A DNA stretch of 64,000 bases from Rhynchospora pubera. Taxonomy: Eukaryota; Streptophyta; Magnoliopsida; Poales; Cyperaceae. The notes beneath the pieces are model-generated. The model did no database searches. It worked only from the letters and a program-made list of their open reading frames with translations, and had not been told where the DNA came from. This document shows positions 46,295 to 59,100 of this stretch, one piece after another. The stretch covers positions 65,883,676-65,947,675 of the forward strand of contig CM051460.1 of the NCBI GenBank assembly GCA_028095005.1. The letters run 5' to 3'. Made by a program: the position numbers and the translations under genes. How positions within the stretch are numbered: the first letter of the stretch is position 1; each line of letters starts with the position of its first letter.

Positions 46295-46481
46295 AAAGTG
46301 TTTGTTCCCCGTATCTTGTCCCGGTAACTTTATTTTTATTTTTTTTAAGGCAAAGGTGTCGGTAACATCTGCCTACTTGCCTCGCAAAAAAGAAAAAAAA
46401 AATTATAAAGATAACATCTACAATCCTTTGCTATTGCAGTTGTCATTTTTATGAGTTGCAACTTGCAACTATAAAATAAAT

Positions 46482-46887
46482 GAGATAGACTAAAATCAGT
46501 CGCGATTGACGGATGAGATCGTCATCTACGATCAAATTTTAATTTTCGAGATTCTAACAGTCGATCCGAACCATTCAATGTGTTCTCCATATTAAAATCT
46601 CGTTGGAGACAAAAATTTCTTATTTTTTTAAAATTTTTTAGTATTTGTTTGGTATTTTACAAAATTCATAATTTAAACAATTCTAGACCCTTCAATAATT
46701 ATGATTTTTTAAAATCTAAAAATAAATAGTAAATAAAATCAGAAAAATGTAAAATTTAATCTCCAATGAGATTTCAATATGGAGAACACGTTGAACTGTT
46801 CAGAATAACCATTAAAACCTCAAAAGTTGAGATATAATCGTAAGTGAAGGGTCCATCCGTCTGTCGCGACTGATTTTAGCCTATCCC
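46482..46887. mobile_element. MULE-type MITE, 406 bp, perfect 9-bp TSD
   Basis: AAAATAAAT flanks both sides (46473-46481 and 46888-46896). TIRs are GAGATAGACTAAAATCAGTC and, reverse complemented from the right, GGGATAGGCTAAAATCAGTC. The two halves are largely palindromic. The central motif (GATCCGAACC...TTCAATRTRTTCTC) recurs in the block at 21551-22003 and 25745-25960, suggesting a related element there. Confidence 0.85.
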
Positions 46888-46899
46888 AAAATAAATAGA

Positions 46900-47316
46900 T
46901 AAACAAGCAAACACAATATATATGGCATCCCTCCATTCTGATTTAGTTTACGATTTAGTTATAGAATCTTTTACTACAATTAAAAAGATTTGAAACAATA
47001 TGATGCATTCTGAAAAAGATTAACATGAAAAGTAGAGCATTTCAATCCTACAGTATTGTCCACAAGTTATAAGATTTTAGAGGAATTTGATCAAGTTATA
47101 ATAGAGACGTTGGAAACCTACAAAGGCTACATGACTTGCATCAGTTGTCCGAAAATATAGACCACTTAACTTCGCGTCAACTCACTCACTCACCTAGTCA
47201 CCTTCCCTCCCATTTTCCTCTCGAAAGCTGAAACCTTTCTCCATTGCCACCTACACAAAAGCATCAATTGTTGAAATTCAGAAAAAAAAACAAACAAAAA
47301 ATAATTTCACCTTCAA
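46900..47316 (+). promoter_or_regulatory. Promoter and leader of nuclease copy B
   Basis: Contains the conserved upstream block GTTGGAAACC...GGCTACATGACTTGCATCA (near 47110) and a leader with CACCTACACAAAAGC before the ATG, as in the sister genes. Confidence 0.5.
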
Positions 47317-50300
47317 ATGGGAAACGCTATTCTCAGGTGCTTCAAAGGAGAAAGTGATGACACACCTCGTCGACAGAGCTCCGACTCGGCATGGTTAATT
47401 GCAATTTTCGTTGGTAATCTCGCACGTGATCTTCGAAACTTTGAGACTTCTTCTCAGGTACTCTTTTGATTTTCTCTTGTACAATGCATTCATTAGTTGT
47501 AAAGTTAACTAGCTAGCTCAGTACCTGACACTTCGCTTTTGAGACATATCAATAGTCTGTTTTTAATGATCAATTGATGATCAAACGCACATAAATCCTC
47601 CTTATATATACTTGAGAGAAAAATATTAATAAGTTTGTCGTTTAGTGGAGCAATTAATTTGTTTCCTGCCTTTTGTCCTCATTAATATTGAGCAGAATTC
47701 AAGGCCTTATGCAATTTGGCATTTGATTTAGTTTATTCTTATTATTCAAATACTACTTTATTAGGTACCGGAACGACTAAGTCAACATGTGACCTTATCT
47801 AAGAAGACACAAGCTAAATGGTATATTTATACACCTGACAAGGTTTGCTATTGAGAGATTTCTGCTATTACAAGCGACTATGTGTGAATACTTCAATGCC
47901 TTTTCTTGTGAATTGTAAATTAATAGGTATGCTAAAATATTGGCAACATGGAAGGAATCAAACTTGCCTCCTAGAACGCTGGAGGAAGCAGCCATCTTGG
48001 TGATTTGTGCTTTACAGGACCAAAGAGATGAACTTAATTTACAGGTTCAAGTACATTAATTCATCACAGCATATGCTTTCCATATTTTGTTACACCATGA
48101 AATTCATTTTTGAAATAATTCAACTTATTTGATGATTTTTTTTTCTGTTATTAATCATTTCAGAGATTTCTTGATTATTATCACCTTCCATTCCTGGAAA
48201 TTGAAGAAACTGAAGCAGAAGAATCAGACTCTTCTTCGAATTCATGGCCTGAAGGTGTCAAGTTTGAATTGTGCACATTACCCGTGAGCCTTTTTGATAC
48301 CCCTCTTTAATAACTACCTTCTGGATCCCATAGCTGTACCAATTATGTCTACATTCTCCTTAATTTGTTTAATGCTGTCTTGGGATTTTATAATCCAGAC
48401 AACCTAGATAGTTGTGTTTATCATAACAGAAGAGTCCAGTATAGAATCAATTGCTTTTCCAGTGGTCATATGTGATGATGACAGGTGGATGAAAAACTGG
48501 TCGGCGATGGAGATGGCATGACGGTGCATATCAACACAGATGATCCACGAGTGTGATAAAATACCAACAACGGTACAGAGAGCCGTAAGAGCGATACATC
48601 AGGCCTGTGCTGATGGAGACTGTTCTCGGGCTGATGCACTTAAGAAATATATTATCAAAGATAAATACAGGTCGAAGATTTAATAACTTTTATCCAAATA
48701 TTCTTTGATGTTATATAATGTTTCGTCAGATCTTTTTTATTTCTGTGAAATTTTGTCTTCTGCAATGTATGAATAAACGGTCCAATAGATGAAATTATGA
48801 TAACTAGTAAAATCACACTGTTCTTGGTTTACTGTTTATGCCCAAATGATTGATCGATACTAAATATATTAATAGTAATTTTCTATTCATTTGTTTTTCC
48901 TTTGCCCTCTCGTAAATATAGGATCATTAATCTACCTAACAATGAAGAGATTCTGGCACGGGATTATCGCATCAGACTTCGGTATATAATTACTTATTTT
49001 ACTATGCTCTCGTTTGTCTTATCTTTGACTTTGATGCAATTAGTCCCAGTTACTTATGTTATCAAATTCACCTGTTTGTTACTATTAGGGGCAGCTGTTG
49101 TTCCTGTAAGCCATATTTTCTGGCATACATGTGTCAATTTTTTTTGAATTTTGACAAGGTACTAACTTTAGCAGGCAATCGACCAATATCTAGCAGTCAA
49201 ACTATATGAAATCTTGTTGGAAAACTTATATTTACTATTTTTTCAGAAATTTTGAAATATGACACTTTTTGACATGCAGACATTTTTTATTTACTACTTT
49301 TGGGATTGGGCCACGTTGGAAAAATACAAATATAGTAAAGTAATTTAAAAATAAAAAGATTTTTTTTTCATAAATGAATAAATGATATTTATTTAAGAAT
49401 AAATTAATACCTTAGATGGCCTCGCAAATATGAAAAATAAGGATTCAGACCTTTTGCGTATTGGTAGATATGCTAAAAATTAGTACATAGCAAAAGAATG
49501 AAAGGAAGACCTTTTACCCACTAATATATACCACGATACAGAAATAAGAGAACTAAGAATGAAAGAAGAATGAAATAAGGTTTTAGAATGATATCATTGA
49601 TCATTCAAAGTACAACAATTAATTATTTTTATTTGCACCAAAATAAATTATTGGGGTGAAGTACCAATTATAAATCCTGTATAAGCCCAGCCAGTGCTCT
49701 CCTCAGTTTCTGGTGCTACTTTTTCTTAAATATGAGTATTTATGTGTAGAAATTTCTATATAGCGGGTTTTTTATTGCAAGAAAATGTTAAATCAAATAG
49801 AAGTATAATTGAGAAGAACTATAGAAATCTTGTTTAAATTGGTTTGATTCTGAGATCTTTTCATTCGTAATCATGTGCATACATTTTATGTGTAGTTACT
49901 TATTTTTTAAGGCCAAAACGAGTACAAAATTTCTATTGTGAATGTGTAGGGGAATAGATGCACCAGAGATTAATATGGAATATGGTCGGGAGGCGAGGGA
50001 TGAACTAAGAAAACTTATCCAGGGTAAGCCTTTGACAATACAAGTATACGGGAAGGACCGTTATCGTAGATTGGTAGGGGATGTCTACTGCAATGGCACT
50101 TTTATACAGGTACTATTCAAGAATAATTTCTGTGGTGCTACAGCTTATATAATAGCACGCCCTTGAAGTTTAACACGTAATAACTATTTTTAAACAATTG
50201 AGTCGAAGCACGAAATTGGTATTGCATTCTTTACCCTTTCCTTGAATTTGACAATTTGTTGGTATTGTATTGAAAAATTGATGTCCTGCATTTTTTGTAA

Positions 50301-51102
50301 TGAGTACTTGAGTTAGAAATTTTGATTTATGGTGTTTAAAGGCTAGCATACAGATGTCTTTTAATTATTTCCTTCCATGAAAAACAAGGGTCACTGTTGT
50401 TGTAAGATTTGGAGTGAAAAGTAAACTCACTATTTTGATATAATTTTGTATGCCAATTTTCGTTTTTCCTTATTATGAATGACCTGCATAAGAATTTAGG
50501 TATATGACCATGCAGCCATGCGCTTTGAATCCTGATATCTTGTGTGTTTATTAAAAATTGAAAATATTTGAGATAAATTGTCATAAAATAAGATGGCAGT
50601 ACATTTTTAAGCTCCTGAACGATGACCAACATGCTATTACAAAAATGCAAATTTGACAGGAGAAACTGCTTAGAAGAGGTTGTGCTTGGCACTATGAAGT
50701 TTATGACAAACGCCCCTCATTTGCACAGGTTTCTCCCTACTCTCATTTGTTTTTGTTTTTATTAGTTATTACTATTTTTATTTTTTGGAGTTCACCAAGT
50801 TAAAAACTTTTGGATAGGAGTAGTATTGGGTTATTTCCTGACACGTGAATTTATCAACTGCACAAATCCAAGACTTCAGATCAGAAAAATTGCTTTGTTC
50901 AAAAACCCTTGATAGTATTTGAAATTTTGATCAGTGGCAGAGAGAGGCTCGAAATGCCCATAGAGGTCTATGGGCGAACCCGAATCCAGTTGCACCTTGG
51001 GAATTCAAAAGGAATGAAAGGTATAAAAAGAATGTGCATGAACCACATCGGAACAGAAGAAACACACAGAAAGAACAACAGCTGCCAATTCAAGTTTATT
51101 AA
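47317..51102 (+). pseudogene. CAN-like nuclease, copy B, frameshift and stop in exon 5
   Basis: Exons 47317-47457, 47765-47820, 47927-48044, 48164-48283, 48485-48670, 48922-48981, 49950-50109, 50660-50728 and 50935-51102 follow the same intron positions as copy A, and all splice sites are kept. In exon 5 the reading frame meets TGA (48554-48556) just after NTDDPRV. Compared with copy A the exon is 2 bases shorter in exactly this interval, and beyond it the original frame resumes (TVQRAVRAIHQ). The SNase active-site parts beyond are otherwise well kept: IRLRGIDAPE, EYGREAR, DRYRRLVGDVY. The N-terminus is MGN with Cys8, suited to acylation. The predicted product stops within the SNase domain at about residue 170, before the catalytic Arg. 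The intact downstream exons suggest the lesion is young. Confidence 0.85.
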
Positions 51103-51358
51103 TTAATCTTATATTGGTTCTGCAACTTACGGAGTGTTACTTTCTATATATGTAATAGCTTACTAATAATATATTAATTTCCCTATTTATACGTTTGTAA
51201 ATGTAAAAGCTTATTAATATTTTTGCCTTGTCTATTTATGGAGTAGTACACGTCTGTGTATCTATATTCAACAAGGTACCAGGCAGCTAACCACATGTGT
51301 ATTGGTTTGTTCAAGTGAATCTTCAAAAGATGTCTAAAGGAAAATATGTAGTTAATTG

Positions 51359-51845
51359 TTAGCTAGTGTGCTCATAGAGAGTATTTACCATTTTAGGGAT
51401 ATCAACAGAGAGAACAATCATGAGAGCTGCCACATGGCCAAACCACTGTGACTCTACACAATATTTTTTGGCTGTCAGCATTAAAATAGAAGCATTCAAA
51501 GGTGTCCAAGAGCGACATCTTTCAATTTTCAAACACACCATTCACATTTCACAAATCGCAGAAACTTATATTAATTAGTGCATTCTATTTCTTTCTGAAT
51601 TTAGTATCTGTCACCACGAAGATTAGGTGACCTGAATTCATGCATATTGATCAATTCTCGAAAGAGGCACAGACATTGCTCCATTTTTTTTTGGAGAAAA
51701 TACATGTCTTCATGGCTTCTTTGGCTCTCAAAAAGGATAGGATATGGATCAGAACATCATCAAGTTTGAACTTTGAAGATTGTACATGTCTCCTGTCAAT
51801 CCCAATATTAATCTCTTCCCAATCACGTTTGGTTCCTTTTTTCAT
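51359..51845 (-). pseudogene. F-box protein fragment
   Basis: The - strand frame 51845-51651 carries an F-box of the plant FBD/LRR type: LDDVLIHILSFLRAKEAMKT followed by CIFSKKKWSNVCAS. It ends shortly after the F-box. A second frame (51541-51359) on the same strand may hold an eroded later part but is not assignable. Full-length members are several hundred residues and recruit substrates to SCF ubiquitin ligases; this piece is too short to do so. Confidence 0.6.
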
Positions 51846-52383
51846 CTTTCACCATTGAGATTTCAAAGAAGCATTTCCTCAAACAGCTTCCATGCACAAA
51901 CTCTGTTTCTCAAATGCTCTTCCTAAATTACAGTGGGACCATAATCAAAAAGACAAACAGCGAAATTGTTGACATGGAGAATGTTGTTCAGTTAAAAGAA
52001 CGAGGACTTTATATTGTTATTATGTACAATCTATGAACTATAAAATTTATCTTTTTCCTTACAAAAGGCAAAGAGAAATGCACCTGATCTTGGAGATACT
52101 CATATGTTCTTTCTGGAGGAGGAGCAAGAAAGAAAGAGGATTTAGTGATTTGGGGAAGTGGTAGAGTGGAAAAATGAAGGCACATAACCACATACATCTC
52201 GGAAAGGAAATATAGAGAAGCGGGAATCACAAAAAGAAAGGCAATATATTAGATATTTTTATCGAAGACAATATTCAGCGACTATGGTTCATCCCTAGAC
52301 AGAGACCTGGGCTATTGTAATCTGGTGTTGTTTCATCCTAATTAACTTTTGATAAACTCATTATGTTTTCTTCCCTACTTAAC
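51846..52383. other. Intergenic, nothing specific seen
   Basis: AT-rich DNA between the F-box fragment and a MITE. The region upstream of the F-box frame (51850-52000) may be its former promoter. No further feature is supported. Confidence 0.4.
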
Positions 52384-52386
52384 TAG

Positions 52387-52543
52387 GGGTGCGTTTGGAT
52401 CGTTGGAAGAAAGAAAAAGAAGAAGGAAGAAGAAGAAAAAAAATTATAAACAATCCAAATTTTTCACAAAATTACACACTTCCCAATATTTCTTCCCACT
52501 TCTTCTCTTCTTCCCTTCTTTCCACACCTATCCAAACGCACCC
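52387..52543. mobile_element. Small MITE, GGGTGCGTTTGGAT family, TAG TSD
   Basis: Ends GGGTGCGTTTGGAT and ATCCAAACGCACCC are perfect inverted repeats of 14 bases, flanked by TAG on both sides (52384-52386 and 52544-52546). It is very similar in sequence to 615-770. Confidence 0.85.
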
Positions 52544-52546
52544 TAG

Positions 52547-53189
52547 AAGGCCTAAAATTAAATTGATGTGGTATACATACGATGCGCCTGCCGCCTGGCC
52601 AGCCGGCTAATTGTGCAACCCTCAACTTGTAATATATACACTAGTTCTATTTTCGTGGGTTGCGCAGTCTCATCAATATTTTAATTTTTTAGAGGTGATG
52701 AATAGATTCAAGGAGATAAATATAGTGTGGTCTTGATCAGCAAAAACAATCCATAAAAACGTGAAAGAATACCAAGAGAATGGACAGAAACAGAAGTTGT
52801 CTGTTCGGTGTTGGCGTTGCTTTGTAGTTCTTTGTTGTATATGTTGAGTGTTCGATAAATGAATGGCTGTTGATTGTAAAGTTTGATAAACAATTGCGGT
52901 TGATCTCTATCTCTATCTCACCTTTCTCCCACCACTCTTGCTGTCTGCACTGAACATAAAAACGGTGTAAGCTGATTTATTTGATCATTTGTACCACTTG
53001 ACCAATAATTAGTTGCCTCTCAGCTCCTCATGGATCCTGTTACAATTAAATCGGCATAAAAATAAAACAATAGAAATGACATCATACAACTATAAACTTA
53101 ATAGCTTTAATAAAATAATGAGCATAAAAAAATCTAGAGAAATAATATTTTGTTAAAAAAGATCCAAAACACTGAGCAACTCTGATCCT
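52547..53189. other. Intergenic, no gene seen
   Basis: AT-rich DNA with no long frame. A CTAG-containing GC-richer motif near 52640 could be an old Helitron end, but the stem-loop is weak. Confidence 0.4.
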
Positions 53190-53648
53190 GAAAAGCATCA
53201 TATGATGCACTAGGATCCTCGACAGGGCTGTACCAAACAGTCATTTGTTTTTTTTTTTCAAATTTAAAAATAAAAAAATTCAAATGTTGAATCAAAACCG
53301 TTGATCTTGTTTAATTTTACGAGTGATGTATTTGCATATAAGTTTTATAGACTTTGGAGTTAATTTGATACTAGATCAAGTGGTCAACGAATGAACGAAC
53401 TTGGTTAACTATCATTGATTAATTATAGTACGTTCGTAATTTGGTCACTTAATCAAGTATTAAATTGACTCCAAATTTTATAAAATTTATATGAAAACAA
53501 ATCGGCCGTAAAATTAAATAAGATCAATGATTTAGATTTAACATTTTAATTTTAAAATTTTAATTTTTTTTTTAAAAAATGACTATTTGGTAGAGTCATT
53601 TTTAAGGACTGTCGAGCATCATAGTCCATCAAATGATGTTGTAAGTAG
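53190..53648. mobile_element. Foldback MITE with arms of about 220 bp
   Basis: The left arm (GCATCATATGATG...CTCGACAGG...CAAACAGTCATTT...TTGATACTAGATCAAGTG) pairs with the right arm in inverted order (CACTTAATCAAGTATTAAATTG...AAATGACTATTTGGTAG...CTGTCGAGCATCATAG). A foldback structure without coding capacity. Confidence 0.65.
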
Positions 53649-54295
53649 TTCAGAATTTTCCTATTTACCACAAACTTCTCCGTGTGATAGTGAAGTTAAT
53701 TTTAAAACTATATATAAAACATGATCTAACACTTATTATGTAACTAATTTTGAACTAAACGCATTAATTATATGACATTGTATCAACACGAGGAATTATA
53801 ATTATAATTTATATGTAATTAGAGTTGCTAGTGATGTCTGGCAAAGCAAAAGCACATTGTACAAAAAAATTGCAGTGGTGGAAGAATGCTCCTGTGGTTC
53901 CATAATTGCATGATGTGATCATGATCCCGTGTGTGACTTATGCAATAAAGTAAAAAAATAAAGAAAAGTTCGGCGTGACTGTACGAAAAGATATTTATAA
54001 TATTATTATATAGACAAATAAAATCACCATCCAGCTGTAGCCCTGTAGAAGTAGAAACAAGCGCGAAAAGAAACGAAGGTTAAGCCAAGCTCTTAAATAG
54101 TTGGAAAAAAAAGCTGATCACTATCTGACTTGACTAGACTAGACGAAAAAGTCCTCGTCTTTTAGAGTCAGTCGCATTAAACGAATGCGACAAACTATAA
54201 AAAATATGAGCAAAACGATATTAAATGGGAACATCAGCAAGATTGCATGAATAGTTTCCGGTTCTTAAAATAAAGTTTTATATCCTTAAACACTA

Positions 54296-54504
54296 AGTGT
54301 GTGTTTGGATAAGCTTAGAATAAGAAATTTCGATATGCATGCTTATTATTATTCTTGTGCAATCTAAACAACACAAGAATAAGAAATTTGGGCTCTTATT
54401 CTTATACTAATAAAACCATGATATAAGAATAAGGAATTTGAATAAGCACGCATACCGAAATTTCTTATTCTTATTCCTTATTTATGGCTCATCCAAACAC
54501 ACCC
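54296..54504. mobile_element. Foldback MITE, GTGTGTTTGGAT family
   Basis: Ends AGTGTGTGTTTGGAT and ATCCAAACACACCC, flanked by TA on both sides. The interior is palindromic (AAGAAATTTCGATATGCATGC against GCACGCATACCGAAATTTCTT). Same family as 33592-33818. Confidence 0.75.
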
Positions 54505-54848
54505 TATTTTTTAAGAAGAAAAATGAATACAGACAATCTCAAACAAAAACTAAAGTACCGAATGAAACAACGTAAAAATAGGCTCATTTAGGCACCATTC
54601 ATTTTATTAATCATTAATATGACCAATTCAAAGCCAAAAAAAAAAATCAAATATTAAACTTAACCATTAATATCATCATGCACCTCTGTATTTCTCAATT
54701 TTCTATCTAATTGATTCGGTTTATCATTTTCATTTACATGTCTTATGTTACAATGAAAAAAGATTAAAACTTAATATGAAATTAAAGTTGATGCATTTTT
54801 ATCATAGATTTTAGAGGAAATTTCATAAGAGTTATTGTAGAGATTGGA

Positions 54849-55865
54849 TGTAATACCCCACCGACTTTGATCCGAGTTGACCAGAATTGACCACATTGAC
54901 CAGATTTGACTTTGACCAGTCAATACTTTTTTACTTTTGTTAATTGACCGAATGAATGAAATGAAGGTGAAAATCCTATGCCGACTGAAATTTCTGCCAC
55001 CTGTCTTTATATGCCCACGTGGCATAGTGCTCTTATCCCATTACATATTAGTGACCGACTAATTAAATTAGCTTCCACTACCTCTCTATTTTCACGACTG
55101 TCAAAACATCAAAACAAATTAGAAAGTTCACCTTCTGTTTCAATTGAGAAATTTGATTTGCTCATTTGATTAGAGATTGGATTGTTAGAGTATGATTGAT
55201 TAATTGTATTAGGTAGGAGATATAAAGATTGTATGATTGTTGGAGATTGATAACAATAGAGATTGTAGAAGGTTGGTAGGAGATGCACTATTGGAGATGG
55301 TTAGTAGTCAACTTAGAGTAGTCTATAAATACAATGTAAGCTCTACGTCGCAGTCAAATTGAATAGTTGTTCTGTTATGTTTGTCATTTCATGATCGCTT
55401 AATCAGGTAATCGGATTTCTCTATATTTAATTTCGTATTGTTTGATTGATTATATTTATCGTTTGGTTTTGATTAAATATGTTTATTGTTTTGTGATTGA
55501 TATATTTTACGGAATATCGGAGTTTGGAATTGAATATGAAATTGAATCTGAATTTTGAGCCCTGATCCTTCTGAGTTCGGAGAGGGACCGGTCCTGATCC
55601 TTCTGAGATCGGAGAGGGACCACTGTGACTGACTGATTGACTGTCTGGACCCGATTATCTCCGTAAAATATATTATTTGTTATGTGGATTAATACGATCT
55701 GATTGAATTTTGTGATAATAATTAAATGTAGAGAAACTGTGTCGTTAAATAACCGGTTACTGAGGTTTATTTTTCTATTGCGACGTAGGTTGACGGACCG
55801 TTGAATGAATGTAGAAGATACCGTTTCGACTTGCGTTCCGCGACCCGTCGGTACGAGACGTGACA
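54849..55865. mobile_element. Solo LTR, 1017 bp, 5-bp TSD
   Basis: The sequence starts TGTAATACCCC and ends GAGACGTGACA, the TG...CA form of an LTR, with TTGGA on both sides (54844-54848 and 55866-55870). Inside, TATAAATACAATG near 55325 is a likely LTR promoter. No primer-binding site, gag or pol follows, so this is a solo LTR left by recombination, probably of a Ty3/gypsy-type element (TGTAATACCCC start). It lies about 260 bases upstream of the nuclease copy C start codon. Confidence 0.88.
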
Positions 55866-56124
55866 TTGGAAACCGATAAAGGCTGCATAACTTGCATCAG
55901 TACGTTAATTCAAAAAGGAAAAAGAAAAAAAAAACCTTGTATCAGTACGAGTGTACCGTGTACACGACGACTCCTCCCAGTCCAATCACCGAGCTTGAGC
56001 TACCCTCTTGCTCTTTATTTCATCTAAAAGGCTAAAACCCTTCAGTTCTTTCTCCACCATTGTCACCTAAAAACAAAACCTTGAAAACACCGGAACTTCA
56101 CAAAAACAAAAATATCACCTTCAA

Positions 56125-59100
56125 ATGGGAAATACTCTTGGCAAGTTCCTTAAAGGTGCGCAGGATGACACGCCTCCCGCCTCGCCACCTCATCAGCCTG
56201 GCATTGCTTCGACTCCCCACTTTACGTCCCCGGCTTCAGTAGGCCTCGCTAATCTCCTAACCTCTGAGACTACTTCTCAGGTTCTCTTTCTTTTGCATTC
56301 TTTCATTTTTAGTTGTAAGGTGTAAAGTTCCCCCAAATTAAGATCATAGTTTTAGTTTACAAAATTTGAAGAATACTTAGCTAAATTAGCAAGTACCACT
56401 TCTCTTTTGAGGAATATTAATTCAGTTGAGTGTCATTTAGTGTAGCATTTGGTTTTTAGCTTTTCTACTAATTAAGTACAACTCAAGGGCTCCTGTGCAA
56501 TTTGATATTCAAATGGGTCCTCTTTTTGTTGCAAATAGTAGGTACCAGAAGGGCTAAGTAAGCACGTGATCTTATCTAAGGCAGCACAAGAAAAATGGTA
56601 AATTTATACTACTACTACTACTGCTACAACTAAGCCTTTTGTCCCAAACAAGTTGGGGTAGGCTAGAAAGAAACCCAACAAGAGAACACATCCAAGAACA
56701 AAAAAAATAAAATAAAATACTAATAGTAAGACTAGCCATACTAATAATAATACCTCTAATAATAATAGTAATAGTAGAAACCTAGACCTCGACCGTGACC
56801 TAATAGAGAGACCTACAAACCTATGGCATCGTTCCTACACCTAAGTTCCTACGTCATGGCTCCGGTACATGAATTGCTAATTTCCAAGCGCTCCTATCGA
56901 TCGCCAACTCTTTGGAGACGTTCCATTCTTTAAGGTCTCTTTTCACCGCTTCTTCCCATGTCAATCTTGGTCTCCCTCTCCCCCTCCGGGTGTTCTCGAA
57001 ATGATTAAGAATTCCGATACGTACCGGTGCCTCTGGAGGTCTACGTTGGATATGTCCAAACCATCTCAAACGATGATGGATCAACTTCTCCTCTATTGGT
57101 GCGACCCCAACCATATCTCGTATGTCATCATTTCTAATCCGATCTTTCCTCGTGTGACCGCAGATCCACCTCAACATACGCATCTCAGCTACACTCATCT
57201 TCTGGACATGTCGTCTTTTAGTAGCCCAACATTCTGCGCCATACAACATCGCAGGTCTAATCGCTGTCCTGTAGAACTTGCTTTTTAGCTTCTGCGGGAC
57301 TTTCTTATCGCATAGGACGCCTGATGCTTGTCGCCATTTCACCCACCCCGCTCTTATCCTGTGACTAACATCTTCATCTATCTCGCCATCGCTCTGCAGC
57401 ATCGATCCTAAATATCGAAAAGTATCTTTCGTAGGTACTACCTGCCCGTCTAGACAGACATCTCCGTCCACTGGTCGTATCCCACTAAACTCACACCCCA
57501 TATACTCCGTCTTAGTTCTACTAAGCCTAAACCCTTTGGACTCTAGAGTTCGTCTCCACAATTCCAATTTCCTATCGACCTCCGTCCTACTCTCATCGAC
57601 TAACACCACATCGTCCGCAAAGAGCATACACCAAGGAATCTCTCCCTGTATATCCTTCGTGATCTCATCCATCACTAAGGCAAAAATATACGGGCTCAAA
57701 GCTGATCCCTGATGTAGTCCTATTTTAATAGGAAAGTCACTAGTTACACTATCCCATGTCCTGATGCAAGTAACGGCACCATCATACATGTCTTGGATGA
57801 GGGTAACATACTTTGTGGGGACTTTCTTCTTTTCTAGTGCCCACCACATAACTTTCCTTGGCACTTTGTCGTATGCTTTCTCCAAATCAATGAAAACCAT
57901 ATGTAGATCCTTCTTTCGCTCCCGATATCTCTCCATCAATTGCCTTATTAGGAAGATGACCTCCATGGTTGATCTCCCAGGCATAAAATCAAATTGGTTT
58001 TTCGAAACGTTTGTCATCCGTCTCAAACGATGTTCTATCACTCTCTCCCAAAGCTTCATTGTATGACTCATAAGCTTAATTCCTCTATAGTTTGTACAGC
58101 TTTGAGCATCCCCTTTATTCTTGAAGATTGGTACTATAGTGCTTCTCCTCCACGCATCTGGCATCCTATTTGATCGGAAAATGCTATTGAATAGTTTGGT
58201 TAACCAAACTACAGCCACATCTCCGAGGCACCTCCATACTTCGGTTGGTATGTTATCAGGTCCTAGAGCCTTACCTACTTTAATTCGTTTTAAGGCTTCT
58301 TTCACCTCGGACTCTTGAATTCTCCTAACAAAACGTCTATTGGAGTCATCAAAGGAGTCGTTCAACACAATTCCTAAGTCGTCATCCTCTCCATTGAATA
58401 ACTTGTTGAAGTAATCCCTCCACCTATTCTTGATCTCGTCGTCCCTCACTAAAAGCCTATCAGTCTCGTCCTTGATGCACTTCACTTGGTTTAAGTCTCT
58501 CGTCTTCCTATCTCGAAGCTTGGCTATCTTATACACGTCCTTCTCACCCTCCTTCGTACTCAGCTTCTGGTATAGATCCTCATAAGCCCGACCTCTTGCT
58601 TCGCTCACAGCTTTCTTTGCATTCTTCTTGGCCAATTTGTACTTCTGCGCATGATAAATTTATACACCTGGCAAAATTTACTATTCTGATATTTGTGCTG
58701 GCACAACCAAGTGTCAATATATTATCTTCATATTTGCCTTTTCTGGTGAATTGTAAATAGGAATGATAAAATGTTGGTAGCACAGAAAGAATCAAGCCCT
58801 CTTCCCAGAACGCCAGAGGAAGCAGCGAGTTTGGCAACTGTTGCCTTAGAAGATGAAAGTGATGCAGAATTTTTGGAGGATGAAAGTGATGCGAAATCTT
58901 TAGAGGATGAAAGTGACGCAGAATTTTCGGAGGATCAAAGTAGTGATGCAAAATTTTTAGAGGGTGAAAGTGATGCAGAATTTTTAGAGGTTCTAGTAGT
59001 AGATTCATCTTACTATGCCTCCAATACTTTTTTTTTTACCATGAAATTTGATGCACGAACTATAGAGAAAGATAATGGAAAAGTACGAAAAAAAAAAATT

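Noticed and set aside
57764..58318. Forward-strand open frames in the RTE region
   Set aside because: They are shadows of the reverse transcriptase frame on the other strand.
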